Below are positions 55,435 to 64,000 of a stretch of DNA of 64,000 bases, one piece after another. The DNA comes from Leptodactylus fallax (taxonomy: Eukaryota > Chordata > Amphibia > Anura > Leptodactylidae). Below the pieces are notes generated by a model. That model ran no database searches. It had not been told where the DNA came from and worked only from the letters and a program-made list of their open reading frames with translations. Each line of letters begins with the position of its first letter. Position 1 is the first letter of the stretch. Made by a program: the position numbers and the translations under genes. The DNA is taken from positions 5,647,501-5,711,500 of the forward strand of contig CAMRHE010000067.1 in NCBI GenBank assembly GCA_947044405.1, given 5' to 3'.

Positions 55435-56127
55435 AGCCAATCTGTTAGCCCTATGTATGGCCAGTGTATTACAGCAATCGGTCCATCCTGCTAGTGACCC
55501 CACACACCTCTCTTCAGAGTCTGACAGGCTTTTCTGTATACAGGCATACATAAAAGTCTTTTAGTCAGCTCCCTTACAGACAGGGGAGGCAGAGGGGGCA
55601 GAGCTGATTTCTTCATGAATACAGAAGGCTTATATCATGCGAGTCTGAGTCCTGGCACCCTCACCAGTCAGCAGATGGAGGAGGCCACTGGAGCAAGTGT
55701 TGAAGCCTTTTCACTGTATACAGATGTGTCCTTTCACTCCTTATTTCTAAAGTGGAAATACTCAGACATGTATCACAAGAAGATCATCTTTTCACAGCAA
55801 TAATACAATGTTGTTTGGCGATATTGTATCACAAAGTGATATGCTATATAGGCCCAGTGGTTGGGTTTGAAATTGCAATCTTTAAAGAGTTGTGCTAACA
55901 TGACATTTGATCATCACAACTGATCTGTGGCGGTGCAAGGTGTTGGCCCCCCATCCATGTGATGTTGCTGACCTATTCTAAGTATGAGTCATCTCAGAAA
56001 AATCTCAGAAAATCACTTTACGTTTCAAAGAGCCACCAAGTAAGAGAGTTTTGCAGAGTAATATAGTGTGTCTAAATGTGTGGCAGAACAAAATATTAGA
56101 CAGAGAAATAATGTCTATGTATAGGCG
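55435..56127. other. Unassigned spacer
   Basis: Two short open frames (55343-55564 and 55615-55803) have no recognised domain. No element ends recognised. Confidence 0.35.
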
Positions 56128-56185
56128 AGAGAGAGAGAGAGAGAGATAGATAGATAGATAGATAGATAGTAATAGATAGATAGTA

Positions 56186-56218
<33 letters not shown>

Positions 56219-56245
56219 AATAGATAGATAGATAGATAGATATAG
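56128..56245. repeat. (GA)n-(GATA)n microsatellite
   Basis: A GA run followed by GATA units with GTAATAGATA interruptions. Third GATA-type tract in the window. Confidence 0.95.
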
Positions 56246-56329
56246 TATTTTTCTTGAAATTTCCCAATATTTTCTCCTAGAAATCTATATGATAGGGTAT
56301 TTATTTACCCTTTTCCCCAATTTTGATAC

Positions 56330-56760
56330 CTTAAATAGATTTTGCATACTGATGACCTATCCATAGAATAAGTTATCAGTGTGTGATCTGTGGCAGTCAA
56401 ATACCCAGGCCCAGCACAGATCAGCTGTTCCACAGCTTTCAGGTGCTGAAAGCTGCTAGTGGATGGTGAGCGCATGCAAGCTGCTCCTATTCAAGTACTG
56501 TAGTAGGAGCAATGCTGCAGCCCTGTCTACTATATATTGGTAATTCCAAGTAACTGAAGCTCTACTTCTATTACTTGAATAGGAGCAGACTCCGCATGCT
56601 CCCTGTCCACTGTAACAGCTTCCAGCGCCTGGACACTGCCGAAACAGCTGATCTGTGTAGGGTCTGGGTGTCTGACCCCCATAGATCAGATACTGATAAC
56701 TGGTTGTGTAGATAGGTCACCAGTAAAAATCCATTTGGGTTTGGAAAACCCCTTGTAGCT
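56330..56760. mobile_element. Palindromic MITE, GATCAGATACTGAT family
   Basis: TTTTGCATACTGATGACCTA and GATCAGCTGTTCCACAGCTT pair with CCGAAACAGCTGATCTGTG and ATAGATCAGATACTGATAAC. The ends read TTAAATAGATTTTGC and TTTGGAAAACCCCTTGTAG. A relative of 36890-37270 and 8250-8522. Confidence 0.65.
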
Positions 56761-58435
56761 TGATCCTACACATGGACACAAAAACACTCTGACCCATATT
56801 TGGAATTGTGATTGTATGCTCTGCAAATACTAGCAGGTGCAAATATGATTTATGTTTTCCATGTTTTGAAATTTCACAATATTTTCTATCATTATCATAA
56901 AACTAACACACATATGAACAGATATAAACATAGAATACACATAATGTAATTTACTAAGAATGTTTAGATGGAAGTCTAGTTACATTTTTTTTATTACTTT
57001 AGTCATCAACATGGCTATCTGAATTGGAAAGCAAATATTTAAGAACACGAGGTTGTACACTGCAGGAAGATTAAACATACTGGGGTGAATGTATTAAAAT
57101 TGGTGTTCTGTATGTCAGTCTTTATCAAGTACCCAGCTGACACATGATGCCTTCCTGTGAGTCAGAAGTGAAACCTTCCACAGTCATAACACATGACAGA
57201 TTTATGGCAGGAGTTACAGTAAATTTGTTGGGCTGAGGCATCCCGACCCCTGCACACACTAGTCTGCCACACACTACCTGCTTTCATAAAAAGGGGCAAA
57301 TGGGGTGCAGAAGGAATATCAAATTTACGAATTTAGGGTTATACTATGTCAGGGCACAAAGATCCTATGCCCCAGAAGCAAAACTTAGGCCTCACTTTCT
57401 CTTGCGTATTTTGGCTCTGTATTTTATGCCTATGATTAATATTTTACAAAGTATGTTCCCCATAACAGAATGGTTCCCCATAAAAGCAGTGCTCATAGAA
57501 GGAAATACAGCTTACAGTATGAAATTTGTAAAGGTAATGTTATTTTATCAATATCTAACTGGTAAGAAAAAGGAAGGGGGCTCACCCCATCAGCACCTTA
57601 GTTATATGAGTGCATGGTGCTGATGGGCTGCCACTGAGACCCTAAAACACTCCCAGCTCTGCCTTGTGTGGTTGCCTATTAAACCCACTAATACACTGAC
57701 AAGCATAATAGACAGCAATACAGAAGTATTGCAATGTATTACAGTATGTAAATGGTCAAAACATCAAATAATCACAAAATCAATTGCCATAGGACAGCTT
57801 ATAAAACAAGTCAAGCAAAGGTAATTAAATAAAGGTAGAAAAAAAATCCAACTAAAAAAAGTAAATCCTGCTTTTATCCCTTACAAAGTTCTGTATCATA
57901 GAAATTTTTTTTTAAAAAATATAAAAAAAATTCATAGCTGATATTGCTTCCCCTGCTAAAAATGTTTACTAAAATGAACATGTTATTTTTCCCATGAGTG
58001 AAGACCATAAAAATAAAAAAATATTTTAGCTAGTTATTTTTTTTCCCTTCTGTCTCCCCAAAAGCTGAATAAAAAATGATAAATAAGCTATATGTTCCAC
58101 AAAATAGTTCCAATAAAAAATACAAATTCTCTCCCAAAAAACAAGTCAGGACATTGCCAATAGAAGCCAGGTTATAGACGCAGATTGCAGAATGGGGCGG
58201 GAGGCCATCAGTAGGGTGAGTAATACTTCTTTAATTATTTGATACCATTCTATGTGGTTTTTGGTGGTTGGACAATCCTTTTAGATGTAAACGTACTAAA
58301 TCCACACCAGAAGCTACATACCAGACTACAAATACACATTAATATTACCATGTACTTACTTTGTATAATATGATAGATAACCCTTTTTGAATTCTATACC
58401 TTTTTATACTATTTAATGCATGTCTAACCCCAACA
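56761..58435. other. AT-rich single-copy-looking region
   Basis: No element ends and no recognisable coding sequence. The 107-residue frame at 57300-57623 has no familiar domain. Confidence 0.4.
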
Positions 58436-58527
58436 GGTGCTGAAGCCATTGAGCGAAGAAAAGAAGAAAAAAAATGGAAACATGTCTGGAATATCATTAA
58501 ACGTAAACCCTATGTAATCTCTCAATA
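58436..58527 (+). CDS. Very tentative terminal exon
   Basis: After CTAACCCCAACAG (a passable splice acceptor), one frame reads GAEAIERRKEEKKWKHVWN and continues IIKRKPYVISQ to a stop inside CAATAAAC, which also forms an AATAAA signal. The highly charged reading frame stands out from the surrounding AT-rich DNA, but it is only about 30 codons and I do not recognise the protein. Chance is quite possible. Confidence 0.15.
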
Positions 58528-58839
58528 AACACTTCTGTCTATGTTGTTCAGTTCAGTTGGGTTTTTGACACAAATTATTTGAGGGAGAATGTATTTTATC
58601 TTGGCTAATACAAGAAATTACAAGTGGCCTAATGCTTAGTGACAGAAGCTGACATATCAAAGGAGCCATTGGTATATAAACAAAAAAATAAATCACAGCT
58701 TCAGTGTCCCTCCCCAAAACGAAATTCCTGGTTTTACAAAGACCATATAATCCTTTCATTTTCAAACAAATACCACCTCATTTATGTTTTTCTAACATAA
58801 GCTTGCATAAATCTTACAACAAGAAGCATGTTTATTGTG

Positions 58840-59190
58840 TTTTTTAATAGCTCTGTTTGAAGGATTTCTCTCTGACATCATACTATTGAACAATCTCGCA
58901 AGGATTACATGTGTCAGGCATTCAATTGCTGGTAATTGTAACACAAAGCCTTAAGCTACATCTATTTCGCTCCATGTAAAGTATGCACTAGATTTTTCTT
59001 GCTTTGTTACAAAAAAACCCGCAGCTATTAAATTAATTGACACTAAAAGCCTGCCACAGCTATCTAATCTATTAATTTTTAGTTAAATATTAACTAGGAT
59101 GTCTGCTATGACAAGCATTTGACCTGTGGAGAAAAAGAATCAAGTTTACTATTGCTTAAGGTTAAGGAAATATTTGGCTGGAGGTAAGAG
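58840..59190. other. Single-copy block, candidate conserved non-coding DNA
   Basis: Complex repeat-free sequence, for example GAACAATCTCGCAAGGATTA, GCTATTAAATTAATTGACAC and GGATGTCTGCTATGACAAGC. Dense TTAAT/ATTAA motifs resemble homeodomain-bound conserved elements. Inference only. Confidence 0.3.
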
Positions 59191-59344
59191 GTAAAGAATT
59201 TTTTTTATTCTGCCTTATATACTTTTTTTATGCAAGTATTGACTTTATGCGAGGCCAAGTTGTGGAGCTTGATGCAGCATGTTTGTCTGTAAAAATAAAT
59301 CAATGGTTATAAAACCCAATGTTCCATTTAGACAACTCTGTTAA

Positions 59345-59725
59345 AGGTAAATTTTTCACTAATATGAAATTTCGATGCAGTTAAAATTTACATGTTGGAG
59401 GGTTGAAATTTATCAGTCTCCCACCAAATTCAGCATGGTAGAGGTTAAACAGAACATCAGTCAATTGACAGCTATCAGCCCTGGAGGCAGTGGCCTCTTT
59501 CGGATGGATAATGTAACCTGTTCCATTCATAGAAAAATTCGGGAAGAGTTCAAGGTGTTCCCTAGATCTCAAGCTGATCAAGCATTTGTGGGATGTTCCG
59601 GAAAATAAGTCTCATCCATGGAGTCCACACCTCACAACTTACCAGTCCTGAAGGATCTGATGCTAACATCTTGATACCAGGTAACTGCAAGATACCTTCA
59701 GAGATCTTTTGATTTTTCTAATCTG
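59345..59725 (+). pseudogene. Tc1-type transposase relic, copy 1
   Basis: The nucleotide order matches the C-terminal half of a Tc1-like transposase with several deletions and frameshifts. GGATAATGTAACCTGTTCCA corresponds to the second-Asp region (DNATCH). Then come GAAGAGTTCAAGGTGTTCCC (EEFKVF), CCTAGATCTCAAGCTGATCA (worn PDLNPIE), GTGGGATGTTCCGGAAAA, and CTCACAACTT...GAAGGATCTGATGC. No terminal repeats remain. The 77-residue open frame 59375-59608 lies on it but reads partly out of frame. Confidence 0.7.
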
Positions 59726-59734
59726 CATGTTGGG

Positions 59735-60160
59735 GTGTTAGAATTTATTAGACTGGATTGTAAAATTCGGTATGGTAGTGGTTAAATAGAAGATCCTTTG
59801 ATTGACAGTTATCAGCCCTTGAGGCCTCTTTCAGCAGGATAATGCCACACTAAGGCTGAGGCCCCACATTGCAACTTTTTTTGTTGCAGAATTTGCTGCG
59901 TTTTTTTGAGCCAAAGCCAAGAACGGCTACAATAGGAATGGAACATATATAGGAAGCTCTTATACTTCTACCTTCTGCTCAATCCACTACTGACTTTGGC
60001 TCAAAAAACCCAACAAAATCTACAACAAAAAAAATCTGCGTTTCCGCAACACGGGGCTTTAGCAAAAAAGAAATTTCAATCCAATCTGTGGGATGTGCTG
60101 GAAAAACAAATTTGATCCACATCCCAATGCTAACATCTTGGTCACAGGTGTCTCAACTTA
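59735..60160 (+). pseudogene. Tc1-type transposase relic, copy 2, split by a MITE
   Basis: Repeats the order of copy 1 (CATGTTGGGGTGTTAG, GGTATGGTAGTGGTTAAA, GACAGTTATCAGCCC, CCTCTTTCAGCAGGATAATG). It is then broken by the MITE at 59852-60063 and resumes with AATCTGTGGGATGTGCTGGA and CTAACATCTTGGTCACAGG. Internal deletions differ from copy 1. Confidence 0.65.
59852..60063. mobile_element. Harbinger-like MITE, GGCTGAGGCCCC family (nested)
   Basis: TAAGGCTGAGGCCCCACATT at the left and CGCAACACGGGGCTTTAGC at the right. Inner arms TTTTTTTGAGCCAAAGCCAA and TTGGCTCAAAAAACCC are shared with 4104-4279 and 63705-63850. It splits a Tc1 relic. Confidence 0.7.
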
Positions 60161-60163
60161 TTC

Positions 60164-60699
60164 TTCTTTTTACTCTATATAACACTGAAAGTGATATTTT
60201 TGACTGGTGCAAATATACAAATATATCAATATATACACCAGGTTTCTTAAAATACAGTATCACAGACTTGATCCCAGAAAACAGACAAGAACCAACCCCT
60301 CCAGCTGTCTGTTTATAACATACTGTCAGGTTCAGTCACTACTTTTCTGAGGAAGATTCCTAGAAGCTGTAGGAGACTTCAAAACACTAACATAAAAATC
60401 TGAAAAACAAGTTGAACACTTTTATTAGAAACTGTGTTAGAACAAAGTCCAATGAAGGGAAAGTTTTCAGTACCTACTGCACTGAAGAAGCAGACCTTGT
60501 ACTCCCTAGCTTCATCTCTAGTGCACTCTCAGTCAGTGCAGACAGTACATTATGTACAATATGTGGATAGGTTGGCTTCTGGTTAAGTCTGAAGGAGTCA
60601 GTATTCTACACTAAAATATAAAAGTTTAACCTATTTTTGATTAGTCTTATTTGCAAAATTTCATAAAAATATTTTTCCCATGTCATGTCACATTAAAAC
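60164..60699. other. Unassigned spacer
   Basis: AT-rich, no element ends recognised, no gene. A 76-residue frame (60088-60318) starts inside the Tc1 relic and has no domain. Confidence 0.35.
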
Positions 60700-61310
60700 T
60701 AGAGATGGGTGAACCTCTCAAGATTCCTTTCGTTTAGGTTGAGCAGCTCCGGTCCCCGGTTCATTTCGGGACAAACAAGTTCGGCATGAACCACACCTTA
60801 AATTGATTTAAAACATAGTTTGGAACACTCTTAGGGCTCCTAGGATTCTATCTATCCAATTTATAGCTCTAAGGCAAACACAGTCAAAGCTATGTCACAG
60901 TGAAAAGTGACTTTATTATACTGTTGGGTTTCTTCAGAGCCCAGAGTACAATAGTTGGAGGCTCAGGGGAGACGTCTGGCACTTTCCTTGTGACGTCCAG
61001 TGCTCTTCTGTGACGTCATCTGCCTGGATTCACGGCTGAGGCCTGTGATTGGGCCTCCAGCGGGTACATGGGAACGTCAAGCGTCATGACGTCATGTCAT
61101 TTGGCGTGCACAGGTCACTGCTGAGACCCAATCAAAGCATGGGATGCTGCGAGGAGGCCCAAGAGAGGTAACAGAAGCTGAGTATGAATGTTTTTTATTT
61201 TTGTCACCTCCCCTGGGTGTCCACCTATTATACTCTGAGGTTTGAAGAGACCCCAGAGTATAATGCGGTGGCCATTTTAGTTCTCCCAAGACGAATCTCC
61301 ATTTGTTCGG
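60700..61310. mobile_element. TAGAGATG-family hAT MITE, right end lost
   Basis: Begins TAGAGATGGGTGAACCTCTC. Inner inverted marks: CTTTATTATACTGTTGGGTT, CAGAGCCCAGAGTACAATAG, GCCTGTGATTGGGCC against CACTGCTGAGACCCAATCA, and TATTATACTCTGAGGT. The right end trails off near TTTGTTCGGCTTCG without CATCTCTA. Confidence 0.6.
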
Positions 61311-61540
61311 CTTCGTAAACAGCCCAGATCCCAGTGTAAAATTGACTAGGAGTTCCTGGAGAATGGAGCCAGTATATGCCCAAGAAAACTAACTGAATTC
61401 ACATCCCAGATTTCAATTATACCCATAAATAGCAGTACTATGCACATAGGAAATGTATAAAGCCTCCTTCATAGACAAACATTTTTCATTCTTTTTAAAT
61501 CATTCTAAAAAACTCTCAGTTTTTAATGTTTCCAGCATTT

Positions 61541-61874
61541 TAAGGCTGGGGCCCTATGTGGCGGAAACATTTTACAGTCACTGCATAGTGGATGGGATTC
61601 TAACAAATCCCATCACCACAGTGTGGGAAAATACACGCTGTGGACATGCTGCGATTTCCAAAAACGTTGTGGTTTTGGAAAACGCAGCATGTCAAATATA
61701 CCTACAGAAATGCCAGCGGTTTCCCTATAGGTATAATTGAAGCAGAAAGTCCGCAGAGGAAACCTCTGAAGATTTTCTGTGAAAAGTCCTGCGGGAAAAC
61801 CCGTGATGCATTCCTGTCGTGGTTTTTCCCACATTGCTTTTTTGCTGCGGGACGCTTCGTGGGGCCTTAGCCTA
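61541..61874. mobile_element. Harbinger-like MITE, GGCTGGGGCC ends
   Basis: TAAGGCTGGGGCCCTATGTG and CGTGGGGCCTTAGCCTAA are inverted ends with TAA on both sides. Inner inverted pair: GGACATGCTGCGATTTCC...GGAAAACGCAGCATGTC. Close to the nested MITE at 19136-19522. Open frames on both strands within it are palindrome products. Confidence 0.8.
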
Positions 61875-61879
61875 ATGGT

Positions 61880-63040
61880 GTTTTATCTCTTCACATTTTG
61901 CACATACATTACACCTGGCATTTTGTTAAGCACCAGGAAAAAAGCCATAGCCAGGGCATGCTGCAGTTTGATAAAAATGCCCCTAATCCCACAACCAATA
62001 AAAACTAAATTCTGTGTAGGTACAGGTAGAGATTTTCATTTGCTATAGATTTTAAAGTAACAAATTGTTTTATGCCAAAAAAGCACAAAAAAATGGCTGA
62101 GAAAAATACCATCAAAAACAAATCACAAGTCTTTGAGTTAGATTCTGTGCACATCTGCTCCAGGAGCTCAGTTAAAAGTCTCTATTATAGATTAAATTGT
62201 ATTTTAAAGGAAAAACAGCTTTGCATTCAGCTTCATAATGATGGCCAGCTCAACAGAACCTAACAGACCTGGTGAGATAATGTGTTCCATTGGGCGCAAC
62301 TGGTGTCCATTGAGTGAAGATTCAGCAGAGCATTTTGGCTTCTATTATAAATTTAGCTTTCAGTGAGAATTTGTATTTTCCTTTTCCTAAAAGCCGCATC
62401 ACAGGCAACTTATATAGTCAACTAGTACCTTGATATGTACTGATGAGAGACAAGAACCTTGAAACAACTGTCTTGAGATGAATCTTAGGTTTAGCTACCA
62501 TGAGATAATTTCTTCCTTCTGGAGGAGAGACAATGTACATACCTTATTTCCATGTAGCATTACCTGTATGAAAGTCTCTATACTACAACGAGAACCAAAT
62601 GAGATGCACCAAAAGCATCTCATCCAACAAGCCAAAATCCCTGATGAGGAGCAAATACCCTGACAGATTGGTATCTTGTTTGGATAACATGAAATGGTTC
62701 TCATCCTTCTGGAGGAGATCTAATGTGAAAACATTTTTACCATGGAAAATACCTATAAGTAAGTCTCCATTCACCAACTAGGTCTCTTCAACCAATACCC
62801 TCTCAAATTTAGCTTCTGAAAACATTCTGAGACATCCTGTAACTACTTATCTGTTATATAGTCTTGGATTGCTATACGGGCCTTGAGGCCCACATACAGT
62901 AGATATGTGACACTGGTGAAAACCTAATTCTCCTTCGTCTAATACACTTTACTTTGGAAACAATTCTTCTTCATATTTTTAATAAACTTTATTTAATGAT
63001 AAATCATCATAATAAGAATATTGTGAAGATCATTTTTCTT
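61880..63040. other. AT-rich single-copy-looking region with a worn inverted/direct repeat
   Basis: No gene recognised. 62470-62780 contains two related segments (TAATTTCTTCCTTCTGGAGG and ATGGTTCTCATCCTTCTGGA, each followed by AGAYMWAATGTRMA-like sequence), suggesting a worn local duplication of about 190 bp. Confidence 0.4.
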
Positions 63041-63044
63041 AATT

Positions 63045-63540
63045 ATCTGTACTTAATGTCGGAGCGGGAAGACTACACAATCTGAATAAAGATATAAGAT
63101 GAGGTTACAAGCCTTGAGTGCTCTAGAAGCAGCTTTCAGAAGTATACACTACAGCTCAATCATCACAAATCAGCTCGGTGAAGATATTTTTTATAGAATC
63201 TGAAATCCTCATTACCGCATGTTCCCCTTGCTTCTAATTACTTTAATTAGGAATGAGATATGAGAGTATGAGGTTCTAATTATAGACAATTTTTTTCAAA
63301 TAGTTTTTTTTTCTCCGGTTGATTTGATTAATCATAACGGAAATAGAAAGTCTTTCCATAAATTAAAGTACTTATGTAAACTCCTGAACTGTCATTCACG
63401 GGCATTACGTCATATGTCTTAACTTCTAGAATAATAATAACAATGCAAAATAATTATTTTCTCCGGAATGTTTCATTTTAAGTCTCCAAAAGGAAATAAA
63501 AAATATGTAGATGTAGAAGATCGGAGGTCTAATCTGAAGG
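63045..63540. other. Single-copy block, candidate conserved non-coding DNA
   Basis: Contains CTTCTAATTACTTTAATTAG, a dense homeodomain-type site cluster. Also ATCCTCATTACCGCATG, CACGGGCATTACGTCATATG (CRE-like) and GCAAAATAATTATTTTCTCC. Free of repeat landmarks. Candidate enhancer-like DNA by appearance only. Confidence 0.3.
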
Positions 63541-63704
63541 TGCTGTGTCCAAAATCTGCAACAAGACCCCCAACTTAACATGTGCCATTTGTCATACTGG
63601 TGCCTACATATGTGGTAGAAAGGTCTTTAGGCGCCTTCAGGAATCAGAGCCAGGGTGGAGTGTTACCTCTACAGCACTTACTTATTCCACTGTGAAGAGA
63701 CATT

Positions 63705-63850
63705 TTAGGCTAAGGCCCCAAGTTGCGGAGCGCAGCTTCGGTTTTTTGAGCCAAACTCAGGCATGGCTACAAAAGGAATGGGAAATATACAGTAACGGAA
63801 GCTCTTCTGCTCAATCCACACCTGGCTTTGTTGCTTGTGAATCTTTCTCA
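63705..63850. mobile_element. Harbinger-like MITE, left part
   Basis: TAGGCTAAGGCCCCAAGTTG and GGTTTTTTGAGCCAAACTCA are the left end and inner arm of the family at 59852-60063. The partner arm (CACCTGGCTTTG) is partial and the right terminus is missing. Confidence 0.6.
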
Positions 63851-64000
63851 AGCAACATTACCATGTATACAGGAGGAGGACCCCTACTTTCAGTTTAGAA
63901 AAAAAGAAGGTTATGGGAGATCTAATCACAATGTACAAATACATGAAGGGACAGTACAAAGAACTTTCTCTAATGGTCTTTCTACTCCTAGGCCCATGAA

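Overview
This looks like nuclear DNA of a vertebrate, most likely a frog or toad. No host protein-coding gene, tRNA or rRNA could be recognised. The anuran guess rests on the repeat families: TTAA-flanked AGGGG/AGAGG-ended MITEs (Kolobok/T2 type, abundant in frogs), hAT MITEs with TAGAGATGRGCGAA ends, a SPIN-like hAT element, Tc1 elements, and a motif resembling the hammerhead ribozymes of Penelope-like elements (GAAACGCGTC). Large tandem arrays and many interrupted elements suggest a big, repeat-rich genome. These family names come from memory of terminal sequences and target-site duplications, not from a database search.

Layout. 0.3-15.7 kb is a mosaic of nested repeats. Several repeat blocks near its left side (31-bp minisatellite, 858-1715, 2658-2892, 5790-6285) recur in reverse order and opposite orientation on its right side (10395-10925, 12413-12581, 13714-14655, 15640-15735). 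In between lie a 671-bp SPIN-like element with a perfect 8-bp target duplication and two hAT MITEs with perfect 8-bp duplications. 15.86-17.79 kb is a ~37-bp satellite (about 52 units). 18.50-20.18 kb is a complete non-autonomous hAT-like element carrying a smaller MITE. 21.4-22.0 kb is a broken Tc1 transposase end. 22.58-26.98 kb is a second satellite of ~43-bp units (about 100 units). 28.7-29.25 kb holds GATA tracts.

29.6-35.2 kb has the only convincing long coding sequences. One is a complete Tc1 element (29605-31253) with an intact 340-residue DD34E transposase. The other is a complete element (32707-34273) with an intact 338-residue DD35E transposase on the minus strand. The second lies inside a ~0.7-kb element with a hammerhead-like motif and a 14-bp target duplication, which itself interrupts a hAT MITE.

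36-64 kb is mostly AT-rich single-copy-looking DNA sprinkled with palindromic MITEs (TTAA-flanked and TAA/TTA-flanked), a duplicated Tc1 relic at 59.3-60.2 kb, and several blocks whose composition resembles conserved non-coding elements. The setting could be a gene desert or a large intron. The two transposases are the only genes likely to have made protein, each acting on its own terminal repeats; the MITEs have no coding capacity and would depend on enzymes encoded elsewhere.
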